A stretch of 64,000 bases of DNA. Origin: Methanobacteriota archaeon. GTDB taxonomy: Archaea > Thermoplasmatota > Poseidoniia > MGIII > CG-Epi1. Under the pieces are notes generated by a model, which worked only from the letters and a program-made list of their open reading frames with translations, was not told where the DNA came from and searched no databases. The stretch is taken from NCBI GenBank assembly GCA_029977605.1, contig JAPOKN010000002.1, forward strand, positions 1-64,000, given 5' to 3'. Made by a program: the position numbers and the translations under genes. Shown here piece by piece: positions 33,737-42,922 of this stretch; position 1 is the first letter of the stretch, and every line of letters begins with the position of its first letter.

Positions 33737-36609
33737 GATAAGGTTCCGCCTGATTTAATTATTAAAGAATAAAGGGCAGGTAACAAAAACATAGCTGAAA
33801 TCATGGAAGCTATTAGTAATACAACAATAATAAAAACAAACCACCATAGTGCACTAATTTTTATAGCGAAAGCTGCAGTTAATCCTACTAAAGTGACTAG
33901 GGTAGCTTCAGCTAGAGTTTGAGCTGTTTTAGCTATTGCGTTGTAAACACTAGGCATATTCATTCCACCCTCAATAACTCTCTGAGTTATGTGTATCGAA
34001 AAATCAATCCCAACCCCTATGACAATAGAACCTATCATAACCGTAACTAAACTCAGTGGTTGACCCAAGGCTACAAATGTCAGAGGTTCAAGAGAAATAA
34101 CCCAAACAACAGGGAAAGTGGTAAGGAGACCTAGTTTCCAATTCCTTCCAAAGGTTAATGTTAAAACAAAGAAAACAAGTACGATACAAATCACCAAAGT
34201 AGTAATTTGTGAACTAATTAATTGTGCATTTACGCTTGTACCGATTGCAGCAACACCAGTAAGAGCTGATATTTTAACTGGAGCGTACTCATGATCATCT
34301 CGAACTTCATTAACGCCAATTACTGCAACTTCCATTCCTTTAATATCTTTCAAAGGCATGTCAACATAAATTAAGGTTTTAGAGAATTTACAGGCCACCT
34401 GACCAGAGTCATCCGGAGAACAATCCATAATCATGCTAATTGCCTCTGGAGTTATACTATCATAAAAAACATTAAGCAAGAATTTTTGCAGGTCTCTTCC
34501 TACAAGCTGATTATTAGCTACTTGCTCGTTGTGTAATAATTCCCAGAATGAACGCTCAACACCATCTTCAACTCCAACAACATTCAAGACTGTATCTAAT
34601 GTAGAAGATTGATTAGTCGAAAACTTAACTGCTTTCATAACTTCAGTAAGTGATATAGCCGTAACGTCTTCGACATCATTAAGACCGTCGCGGTTACTAT
34701 TTTCAGAACCCGCCACAAGCAAATCTACTTGGTCAAGATGATCTACAGCATCATTAGTTAACTCATCATAATCATTTTGAAAATCTCCTCTAGCAATCAT
34801 CATTCCAAAGGCCCCCGCATTAAATTCTGTCGAATATTTAACAATACCAATTAATGTGGGCTCATCGTCTGGAACCATATCAAGATAATCAATATTTGTT
34901 TGAAGTAAAGGTAAAACCCCAACTGACAAAAGTGTTGCAGTAGCTAATATAGCCAAAACTGGCTTATTTTTCTCAGTAACTACCTTAGCTAATTTGTGCC
35001 ATTCTCCTTCGACTTTTTTATGATCATAATTTGTCAATACCGCAATGGCCGGCGACATAATAAAAGTACAAAGTAAACAGACCATTATTCCTAAAGTCAA
35101 ACTCAGTCCAACCGTAAATACGGGGCCTAAGTTAGTGTACATTAAACTACCAAAACCAATCATAGTAGTCATCGCAGACAAAGCTATAGCCCTACCAGTC
35201 GTAGACATCGCCTTCATCATTCTAATTTGAGCTGTTGCTCCTTCCTCTTCTGTGAATCTATTAGATAAATGCAGCCCATAGGCCACACCTAGAGCCATAA
35301 GAATTGGACCTAAAGCAATAATCGTAGGAGTAGCCTCAAGCCCTCCCCAGCCGATGATACCATAAGTAATAAAAATTGAATAAAGTGTTGGAATTCCTGC
35401 AATCATTACAGCCCTTATCTTCTTCTGAATTAAGAACATTGCAACACCACACATTACAACACCTATAGGAAATACTCTCCAAAATTCTGAAAAAGATCTC
35501 TCAGTAATTGCCTGAGTAACTGGAACTGGACCAGTTAGCATCATTCTACTGTAAGTTTCTCCGTTAGGCCTGTTGCCATTCTCCTCGTGAAGGCCTTCAC
35601 CCCTTGTTTTCATAGCAATATCTACTTCTTCAATAATTATGGGAGGAGGAACATCGCTAGTAATACCAAATAATATAACTGCAGTATCCCAAATTCCGTC
35701 TTCATTCGTATCTCTCAAAACTTTTTCAACTACTGCAGGAGGCAAATCTCCTACAATATCATCAATATCTGATTGGCTAGGAATTTCATAGTGATTAAGT
35801 GTATTCGACTCCACGGCACTATCTTTTGCAATCTGAGCTGCTTGTCCTAGCAATTCAGCAACGCCTTGACTGGCACCATCAGTATTAGCTGCAGACCATT
35901 CTGCTGAATTTTCAATAAGCGCATCGTAAACCCTACTATTGGTACTGTGTAACTCCTTAATCAAAGTGGAAATACTAAATGACCAAACTACGTTATCTGT
36001 GACGCCGCCATCAGAAGGAACTACTCCAGCTCCACCTTTCTCGGTTTGCCCGTTTTCATCAACCGTTCTCTCAATGTAATCTAACTCAAGTAATACCTGG
36101 CGATTTGTGATATTTGCCTTGTTGGAGACATCATATGCGTTATCTGTTTCCACATAAATTACAATAATATCAGTAGAATAATCTTCTCGAACTTCTAAAA
36201 GTAACTCTTCTTCAACAGATCCTTTGGGCAAGTAAACTTCCATCGCTCCATTGATATTCATTTTTCCGATTCCTATTAACATGAACAATGTAATAACTGT
36301 CATAATCCCTATAGTAATTGGAGGATAATCTGTAGTAACTCTGATGAAACTTCTTGCCAAAGGACTTATCTCTACTTCTTTGGCCTTGGACTTAGATATT
36401 GAACTTTTGGACTCTTTAACTTTATGAGCCTTAGGTTTAGCACCGGGTGCCTTCTTGCCACTAACCTTAGTTTTAACTTCATCCCAAGAATCCTTAATAG
36501 AGGTACCACCTACTTTACCTTGAAGCAAATTCTGTTGCTCTTTTGCTTGCTTATCAAAGAAACGGTCTATGCGACCTCTAAATCCTGAATCTTTTTTGTC
36601 ATCGGACAC
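33733..36609 (-). CDS. RND/MMPL superfamily exporter
   Basis: A 958-residue membrane transporter with the RND pattern: a Lys/Ser-rich cytosolic N-tail (about 1-85), TM1 near 96-112, a large outside domain (about 115-370), five TM segments (about 380-530, including the GVAYGLHLSNRF region), TM7 near 553, a second outside domain (about 575-790) and a final five-TM bundle with GVGIDFSIHITQRV. The two halves show the expected duplication. It resembles hopanoid or lipid exporters of the MMPL/HpnN class; cargo unknown. GTG start at 36609. Confidence 0.85.
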   Translation of the reverse strand: MSDDKKDSGFRGRIDRFFDKQAKEQQNLLQGKVGGTSIKDSWDEVKTKVSGKKAPGAKPKAHKVKESKSSISKSKAKEVEISPLARSFIRVTTDYPPITIGIMTVITLFMLIGIGKMNINGAMEVYLPKGSVEEELLLEVREDYSTDIIVIYVETDNAYDVSNKANITNRQVLLELDYIERTVDENGQTEKGGAGVVPSDGGVTDNVVWSFSISTLIKELHSTNSRVYDALIENSAEWSAANTDGASQGVAELLGQAAQIAKDSAVESNTLNHYEIPSQSDIDDIVGDLPPAVVEKVLRDTNEDGIWDTAVILFGITSDVPPPIIIEEVDIAMKTRGEGLHEENGNRPNGETYSRMMLTGPVPVTQAITERSFSEFWRVFPIGVVMCGVAMFLIQKKIRAVMIAGIPTLYSIFITYGIIGWGGLEATPTIIALGPILMALGVAYGLHLSNRFTEEEGATAQIRMMKAMSTTGRAIALSAMTTMIGFGSLMYTNLGPVFTVGLSLTLGIMVCLLCTFIMSPAIAVLTNYDHKKVEGEWHKLAKVVTEKNKPVLAILATATLLSVGVLPLLQTNIDYLDMVPDDEPTLIGIVKYSTEFNAGAFGMMIARGDFQNDYDELTNDAVDHLDQVDLLVAGSENSNRDGLNDVEDVTAISLTEVMKAVKFSTNQSSTLDTVLNVVGVEDGVERSFWELLHNEQVANNQLVGRDLQKFLLNVFYDSITPEAISMIMDCSPDDSGQVACKFSKTLIYVDMPLKDIKGMEVAVIGVNEVRDDHEYAPVKISALTGVAAIGTSVNAQLISSQITTLVICIVLVFFVLTLTFGRNWKLGLLTTFPVVWVISLEPLTFVALGQPLSLVTVMIGSIVIGVGIDFSIHITQRVIEGGMNMPSVYNAIAKTAQTLAEATLVTLVGLTAAFAIKISALWWFVFIIVVLLIASMISAMFLLPALYSLIIKSGGTLS

Positions 36610-36682
36610 AGTAACTGTTATGCATTAAAGAGGTGATAATAAATAGTTCTTCTCATGTAAATATCAAGCCCTTATTGTAGAT

Positions 36683-39600
36683 ATGTACATGATTCGAGAC
36701 GTAAAATGGAAAAAAAACTTTGTTACTTTGGCGATTTTAGCCTTAGCAATTACAGTTTATATGCCAACTTCTGAAGCTCAGGAAGACCCTTATATTGAAA
36801 ATGTCATTTACTCAAAAGGATCAGAGGAGAGCTCCACAATTGTTCTAAGTGGGAGAGATAATGCTACATTTTACAGATATTTGATTTTAGACGACTACTC
36901 ACAAGCGCCCACAAACTGGTTTGAATCTGATTTTAACGATTCTACATGGAGTTTTGGTGCAGCTCCTTTCGGCGATAGATCAGTCAGCGGAGTTGAACCC
37001 AATTTAATTTGGAATACTCAGGGAAATTCTCCTTATGAGGATGATGTCATATTAGTCCGTCACAAATTCCAAATGAGTGGAATCGTAACATCTGCACAAA
37101 TTGATGTGGCTTTTGCAAACTACTGTACACCATACCTAAACGGAAACATAATTTATGAGGAGAGAGGAGACAATAACCACGCACAAGAATATTGGAATGA
37201 TGACGGAACAGAAGAAATAAGTGCTTCATCCTTTGAAATGGGCCAAAATGTATTGGCAGTTTATGCCAGAGATACAGGTCAAGGTACATGGGGTAATAGC
37301 AATAGACAATGGGTTGATCTTCAAATAACTGCCAGTGTTTTCCAACCTACTAATGATTCTATTATTTTTGGAGATAGTGTAACTGTTGCCGTGAAAGGAG
37401 GAAATAAAGGCAACGTAAGCGCAGAAGAAGTGATCATTCAATCTTTCACAAATGAAACCACTATCAGTTCCACAAATTTGGCTATAACAGACCCAGGTTT
37501 TGAAGACTTAATTTTCTTCACGTGGACTCCAGATTACATAGGTGAAAATAGTCTTATTTTGCATATTTCGTGCAATTGCAGTGATGCAAATTTATCAAAT
37601 AATAATTTGACTCTAAATATTACAACAAAAATTTACCGTCTGAAAACTGAAATTGAAAATAATTTACAATATGTAAATCAAAGTCGAAATTTAGTGAAAA
37701 TAGTTAGTATCACAAACAATGGTGGATTAACAGACAATGTAACTCTAATTCCATCCAATGGGGAAATTAATTCTCAGCTAACATTTAGTCCTAACAATTT
37801 CATTCTTAATCCAGGAGAATCAAAAAACGTTACCATAAGTGCACAATTACCGCTATCAATTGAAGATGGCTTTCATAATATTTCATTCGAGGTAAAGACT
37901 CAGCATGACTATACAATAAGCGAATATCTAGTTAATAACGGGATAAATACTGAAGTTGCCTGGAAATGGATAGAATCCGATGGTTATGAAGAACTATATG
38001 GTAATGCTAACTGGACTACTCTTGGATTTAATGATACCAATTGGTTAAATGCTAGTACACCTTTTGGAGATAGTTCTGTCGATGGAGTTAATTACAGAAC
38101 TTTGTGGGATGAAGATAATTATGCTTACTTTAGATATATTTTGAACATAAATGATATTGGAGTTTATAAAAATGGCATAATGAACATTAATGTTGCCAGC
38201 AATAATTTTGGTGACCACTATATCAATGGAATATTTGTTTTTGGAGATATGGATGAAGGTAATGGACATGGTGCAGAATACTGGAATGATGAGGTACAAG
38301 TTTTCACAAATTATCTTTTGGAAGGGGAAAATGTTATTGCAAGCGTAATTGGAAATCCGCAAAATAGTCAATGGTTTGACCAAGAAATAATAGTTACATT
38401 TCCACAAGCTAACCTATGGAACTATGAAGATATTACATACAACGTCCCTATATTTGTTGATACAACAGCTCCTTCAACTAAAGTAAATGAAAATGGATTC
38501 TATAAAAATTCAACAAATATACCTCTAACGTGGAAAGAAATATCTGATGATGGTGATCTCGAAGGATTTTACTTGTACTATCAAATGAAAGATGGAACTT
38601 CACTAGGAGATTGGATGCTTTACGGTTATTATGATACAATATTTGCTACTAACTTTTCAGCAGAAAATGGAATGATTTATCGATTTAGGACTATTGGTAT
38701 CGATGTGTACGGAAACAAAGAGATAAAGGGAACTTACGATACAGAAGTTAAAATTGATATGGATTTACCTAGATCGGAACTTTGGCTAAGTGAAGGGGAT
38801 ATTCAATATACAAACCTAGATGGAGTAACAATAAATTGGAAAGAAAATGAAACTTCAGACATTCAAGGATATTTCATAGAATACAAAAATATTGATGAGA
38901 CTTCTTGGGAGAACTATGGACTATTTACTGGAATCGGCGAATATTGGTTCGAGCCTGAATCTGATGGAACATACCTAATCAGATCCAGGAGTATTGACTA
39001 TTCGGGAAATAAAGAGCTAAAAGAAGTTCCTGACATAACGATAACGTTTGACAGAATGAAGCCTTTAGTAAGTTTAAATCATATCAATATCTTAAGAGAT
39101 ACAGGAGAATTAACACTATCAATTAAAGAAAAGTCCGAAAATTTATCTTCACTGGATATTGAGTTTGCCAGACTAGATGAGAATAACGAAGATATATTAG
39201 ATTGGAAGTCGTTCGACGAGGAATGGCTGAATGAGGAGTTCATAATCAGAAATCTTGTTGACGGATATACTTATTATTTTAGAATAAACCCTGAAGATTA
39301 CGCCGGAAACAATTATCCTAGAGAGGAATTTGAATTTATATTCAATTATGAAGATAATAATACTAAAGAAATACTACTTCCAACAATACCCCTTAAACCT
39401 GTAATGACAGGTAAAATAAAAAATGTTGAAATTACTGTAGACGAAAATTTAAACGGAATTTACGATAAGATTCTTCAAGAGTACAACGGTAATGATTTGT
39501 CTGGAATGAAAGCAAATCAATATTGGATTGATTATGAAGAAGGTAAACTAGTATTTGGGAATGGAGATGTTGGCTACCTACCACCTGTAAACTCATCTAT

Positions 39601-40315
39601 ATCTATAATCTACTCAGGATATGACTTGGTCACTACTATCGATAACAATCCTCCAATGCCAGTTCAAAACGTAGAATACCTAATCAGTGACGAAAACAAT
39701 GTAACTATAGAGTGGAATGAGCCTGAAGATGCAGTTTCTTATATTATTGAGAGTAGAGATAACTTTTCGAGACCATGGGAAATATTAGAGATTATTGACT
39801 ACACAAAAAATAAGATGGTTTATGAGATTTCCAATCTCAGTGGAGGATTTCATTATTACAGAATTATTTCTGTCGATCGAATGGGGTATCAGAATGCTGA
39901 CATGGAAGATGAATTTCTCGAAATATTTATAGAATATGAAAATATTAACAGCGCTACAAGTGGAGGCAGTAGTTCTACTGTAATTAACAATTACATAATT
40001 GTTACGAGTCTTCTAGTTTTGACTGCTATTGCCTCAGCTGCTTATGTTTTCAGAAATAAAAACGAAGAAGTCACAATTAATGTAGATAATTCAAGTATTC
40101 TTGTTCCTGTTGAATTGCTTAATGAAGAACAAATTAATTCTGCTGAAGAGGAAAAGCCTACCTTTAGCGTTGTTCAAGGAAGCCAATTTTCTCGTACCAC
40201 TGTTTTCGTGTGTATTGGAGGATGTCAAAGTAAATTTGAAAATGTGAACGACGGTGACGATGGAAATGAAATTATGTGCCCACATTGTGGATTAATCGGA
40301 GATTCACCAATTTAG
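36683..40315 (+). CDS. Large secreted-domain surface protein with C-terminal TM and cytosolic zinc ribbon
   Basis: A 1210-residue protein with a signal peptide (hydrophobic 12-28, ending near SEAQ). Two similar lectin-like modules occur near 60-215 and 425-575; each has FNDS/TxW, a PFGD turn and an AEYWND or QEYWND motif. CARDB-like beta domains lie between them, then Fn3-like repeats (about 590-900 and 1000-1090). A TM helix near 1105-1125 is followed by a Cys-rich tail with VCIGGC and MCPHCG (about 1176-1202), a probable zinc ribbon inside the cell. A TATA-like box lies 23 nt before the ATG. Surface adhesion or polysaccharide binding is inferred. Confidence 0.7.
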   Translation: MYMIRDVKWKKNFVTLAILALAITVYMPTSEAQEDPYIENVIYSKGSEESSTIVLSGRDNATFYRYLILDDYSQAPTNWFESDFNDSTWSFGAAPFGDRSVSGVEPNLIWNTQGNSPYEDDVILVRHKFQMSGIVTSAQIDVAFANYCTPYLNGNIIYEERGDNNHAQEYWNDDGTEEISASSFEMGQNVLAVYARDTGQGTWGNSNRQWVDLQITASVFQPTNDSIIFGDSVTVAVKGGNKGNVSAEEVIIQSFTNETTISSTNLAITDPGFEDLIFFTWTPDYIGENSLILHISCNCSDANLSNNNLTLNITTKIYRLKTEIENNLQYVNQSRNLVKIVSITNNGGLTDNVTLIPSNGEINSQLTFSPNNFILNPGESKNVTISAQLPLSIEDGFHNISFEVKTQHDYTISEYLVNNGINTEVAWKWIESDGYEELYGNANWTTLGFNDTNWLNASTPFGDSSVDGVNYRTLWDEDNYAYFRYILNINDIGVYKNGIMNINVASNNFGDHYINGIFVFGDMDEGNGHGAEYWNDEVQVFTNYLLEGENVIASVIGNPQNSQWFDQEIIVTFPQANLWNYEDITYNVPIFVDTTAPSTKVNENGFYKNSTNIPLTWKEISDDGDLEGFYLYYQMKDGTSLGDWMLYGYYDTIFATNFSAENGMIYRFRTIGIDVYGNKEIKGTYDTEVKIDMDLPRSELWLSEGDIQYTNLDGVTINWKENETSDIQGYFIEYKNIDETSWENYGLFTGIGEYWFEPESDGTYLIRSRSIDYSGNKELKEVPDITITFDRMKPLVSLNHINILRDTGELTLSIKEKSENLSSLDIEFARLDENNEDILDWKSFDEEWLNEEFIIRNLVDGYTYYFRINPEDYAGNNYPREEFEFIFNYEDNNTKEILLPTIPLKPVMTGKIKNVEITVDENLNGIYDKILQEYNGNDLSGMKANQYWIDYEEGKLVFGNGDVGYLPPVNSSISIIYSGYDLVTTIDNNPPMPVQNVEYLISDENNVTIEWNEPEDAVSYIIESRDNFSRPWEILEIIDYTKNKMVYEISNLSGGFHYYRIISVDRMGYQNADMEDEFLEIFIEYENINSATSGGSSSTVINNYIIVTSLLVLTAIASAAYVFRNKNEEVTINVDNSSILVPVELLNEEQINSAEEEKPTFSVVQGSQFSRTTVFVCIGGCQSKFENVNDGDDGNEIMCPHCGLIGDSPI

Positions 40316-40352
40316 AACCAGTTATCTTTAATTTGTACTCCTTTAACCATAC

Positions 40353-41627
40353 ATGACTAAAAGCTCAGAAGCTCCAGGTTTTTACAAAAAAGACCCATCT
40401 GAAAGATTAGATTTTGTTAAGAACTTTGCAAACTTAACAGAAGACGAAATGAAAACAATTAGCGGATACGGAGCTCTTGGAAAGGACACTGCAAATCGAA
40501 TGATTGAAAACGTAGTCGGCACATTTCCACTACCTCTAGGTTTTGCTCCAAATTTTCAAATTAATGGTAAGGACTACATCGTACCTATGGCAGTAGAAGA
40601 ACCATCAGTTGTTGCTGCAGCTACACATATGGCAAAAGGTGCACGTAAAATGGGAGGAATATCTGCGAGTTCTGATGAACCTGTAATGATTGGCCAAATT
40701 CAACTTGTAAATCTTAAAGATCCTTTCAAGGCAAAAGAAGATATATTAAATAAAAAAGATGAAATCGTTAAACTTGCAAACGAACAAGACCCTATCTTAG
40801 TAAAATTTGGTGGAGGATGTAAGGGGATTGAAGTAAGAGTTTTAGATTCACAAACTGGACCTATGGTGATAACGCATTTATTAGTTGATTGTAGAGATGC
40901 AATGGGTGCTAATGCGGTGAATACAATGGCTGAAGCTGTTGCTCCAAGGTTAGAAACCATAACCGGTGGAAGAGTTTACTTACGAATTATTTCGAACTTA
41001 GCTATACATCGTAAGACTAAGGCCACAGCAATTTGGCCAGCTGAATTTTTAGGTGGAGAAGAAATTGTTGATGGAATTATAGAAGCTTTTGCGTTTGCTT
41101 GCGCAGATCCATTCCGTGTAGCTACCCACAATAAAGGCATAATGAATGGAATAGATCCTGTTGTAATTGCCACTGGAAATGATTGGAGAGCTATTGAGGC
41201 TGGTGCACACACATACTCGAATTGGAAAGAAGGACATTCTTCTTTTACTGATTGGGAAAAAACTGAAGATGGAGACTTAAGAGGAACAATCGAAATTCCT
41301 ATGGCTATTGGATTAGTTGGTGGTGCGACTGCAACACATCCAACGGCTAAAACTTGCGTGAAAATATTAGACGTTAAAATTCCTGGAGGTGCAGCTGAGT
41401 TATCTCAGGTAATCTGCGCAGTAGGATTATGTCAAAACCTTGGTGCACTTAGGGCCCTTGCATCCGAAGGAATTCAGAGAGGGCACATGGGATTACATGC
41501 AAGAAACTTAGCAGTGCAAGCTGGAGCTGAAGGAAAGGAAATTGATATCCTTGCAGAAAAACTAAAGCAATCCGGAAAAGTAAGGGCTGATATAGCAGAA
41601 AAACTATTAACTGAAATAAGAAAATAA
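40353..41627 (+). CDS. hmgA: HMG-CoA reductase, class II type
   Basis: A 424-residue mevalonate-forming reductase, the committed step of isoprenoid lipid synthesis. Motifs match the class II Pseudomonas mevalonii enzyme rather than the eukaryote/archaeal class I: IENVVGTFPLPLG (51-63), MAVEEPSVVAAA (79-90), DAMGANAVNTMAEAVAP near 188-204, THNKGIMNGIDP and GLVGGATATHP. Length (428 in P. mevalonii) fits too. A TATA-like TCTTTAATTTG is about 24 nt upstream. The dcd gene starts within its stop codon (TAATG). Confidence 0.94.
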   Translation: MTKSSEAPGFYKKDPSERLDFVKNFANLTEDEMKTISGYGALGKDTANRMIENVVGTFPLPLGFAPNFQINGKDYIVPMAVEEPSVVAAATHMAKGARKMGGISASSDEPVMIGQIQLVNLKDPFKAKEDILNKKDEIVKLANEQDPILVKFGGGCKGIEVRVLDSQTGPMVITHLLVDCRDAMGANAVNTMAEAVAPRLETITGGRVYLRIISNLAIHRKTKATAIWPAEFLGGEEIVDGIIEAFAFACADPFRVATHNKGIMNGIDPVVIATGNDWRAIEAGAHTYSNWKEGHSSFTDWEKTEDGDLRGTIEIPMAIGLVGGATATHPTAKTCVKILDVKIPGGAAELSQVICAVGLCQNLGALRALASEGIQRGHMGLHARNLAVQAGAEGKEIDILAEKLKQSGKVRADIAEKLLTEIRK

Positions 41628-42106
41628 TGACAGTCCTCTCCGATAGAAGTATTATCAAATTAATTGCTGATAAAGAAATTACTATTGAACCGTTTAAAGA
41701 AACAAATCTCACTCCAAATGGATATGATTTAACTGTCTGTGAAATAGAGATTCCCGATAAAAAAAAAATATCCAAAGGCCATCTTAGTATACCACCTAAT
41801 AATAGATTTGCAATTTCAACAAAAGAAATTATTTCTTGTGGAAAGAATCACTGTGCACAATTATGGCTAAGGACGAGTTGGGCTCGGAAAGGAATAATTT
41901 GCAGTTTTGGAAAGATAGATTCTGGTTTCAAAGGTAATTTAACTCTTCTAGGACTAAATTCGAGCAAGAACGAGGTAAATATCCAAATTGGCAATACATT
42001 TGCACAAATTGTCTTTGAAAAACTATCCTCACCTGCTGAAGAATTATATTCAGATAGAAGTGGAAATTATCAAAACCAAAAAGGCATTACTTGGTCGAAA
42101 GAATAA
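41627..42106 (+). CDS. dcd: dCTP deaminase / dUTPase-family protein
   Basis: A 159-residue trimeric-fold enzyme that deaminates dCTP toward dUTP for thymidylate supply. LTPNGYDLTVCEIEI (26-40) is the family N-terminal beta region; the catalytic/phosphate segment is LWLRTSWARKGI (about 81-92), corresponding to the family SSxxRxGL; DSGFKGNLTLLGLN fits the GxEGxxxLxL strand. It overlaps the hmgA stop by 1 bp and its 3' end overlaps a convergent gene by 20 bp. It could be a bifunctional dCTP deaminase/dUTPase. Confidence 0.82.
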   Translation: MTVLSDRSIIKLIADKEITIEPFKETNLTPNGYDLTVCEIEIPDKKKISKGHLSIPPNNRFAISTKEIISCGKNHCAQLWLRTSWARKGIICSFGKIDSGFKGNLTLLGLNSSKNEVNIQIGNTFAQIVFEKLSSPAEELYSDRSGNYQNQKGITWSKE

Positions 42107-42857
42107 AATTTACTAAATCTTCAAAACCTTGATTGCCGTCTCTCTCAGTCACATATGAGGGATAATCTTGCATAAAATCTGAATAGTTTAAAACAGATTT
42201 GACACCAACAGAAAGTGGAAATTTTCTAAACATTGGCGAATCGTTTGGTGAATCTCCCACATATGCACACTCATCAATTTTTATATTCCAATTATCCAGA
42301 ATTTTTAAAGCCATATCACACTTTGTATAGTTACCATACCATATATTCAAATGTATATTGGAAATAGCTGCATTAGCGCCTTTACTTATGCAAAAATCAT
42401 AGATTTCACGAACTTTATTTGGAGAAATGCTATTCTCCTCAGAAATATCTAAAGCTAAATCCCACTGCCTGAAGGGTTGATCTGCAGCTAAACAAATCTC
42501 TCCAAAATTTGCTTTAATCTTAATTAAAAGGGAATCTAAAAGTTCCTTAGATTTCTCCAAACTGACAGATTTATCAAAAACTTGTCTATCCATCTTACCA
42601 TTTAGCATTGAGTAAGACAACGCGCCATTTTCGCCAATCACTGAATTAACTGGCCACCATCTGGCGATTAGGTCACACCAACCTGCAGGTCTACCTGTCA
42701 CAACCACTGTTTTAATTTTATTATCTCTTAATTTTTCTAAATATCTGTATGTCGAAGATTTAAGACTATCATTACTTATAAATGTCCCATCTAAATCAAA
42801 CATTAAAATTTTAATTTTTCTCAAATGTTTTTCTTTCAGTTCCGACAGTGGTTTCAT
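42087..42857 (-). CDS. HAD family phosphatase (type IIB, Cof-like)
   Basis: About 256 residues, with the HAD nucleophile loop LMFDLDGTFIS near 18-28, then VVTGRPAGW, and the C-terminal acidic motif YVGDSPNDSPMF near 215-226; the IIB cap lies between. The frame opens at 42932, but that would run into the start of the divergent squalene-synthase-like gene. ATG 42857 (MKPLSELKEKHL) is preferred because a TATA-like GTATTTAAAATTA is about 25 nt upstream. Substrate unknown (sugar phosphate or phosphoglycolate are common for the class). Confidence 0.82.
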   Translation of the reverse strand: MKPLSELKEKHLRKIKILMFDLDGTFISNDSLKSSTYRYLEKLRDNKIKTVVVTGRPAGWCDLIARWWPVNSVIGENGALSYSMLNGKMDRQVFDKSVSLEKSKELLDSLLIKIKANFGEICLAADQPFRQWDLALDISEENSISPNKVREIYDFCISKGANAAISNIHLNIWYGNYTKCDMALKILDNWNIKIDECAYVGDSPNDSPMFRKFPLSVGVKSVLNYSDFMQDYPSYVTERDGNQGFEDLVNFILSTK

Positions 42858-42874
42858 CAAACTTCCAAAAAACC

Positions 42875-42887
42875 TAATTTTAAATAC
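42875..42887. promoter_or_regulatory. Shared TATA-like element of HAD gene and squalene-synthase-like gene
   Basis: TAATTTTAAATAC is centred about 25 nt from the preferred HAD start on the minus strand (leaderless) and about 41 nt from the divergent ATG at 42923 on the plus strand, which would give that gene a leader of about 15 nt holding AAGGT. Confidence 0.4.
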
Positions 42888-42922
42888 GCTTCGGCAAATT
42901 ACGAAGTCCCAAAAAGGTAAAC

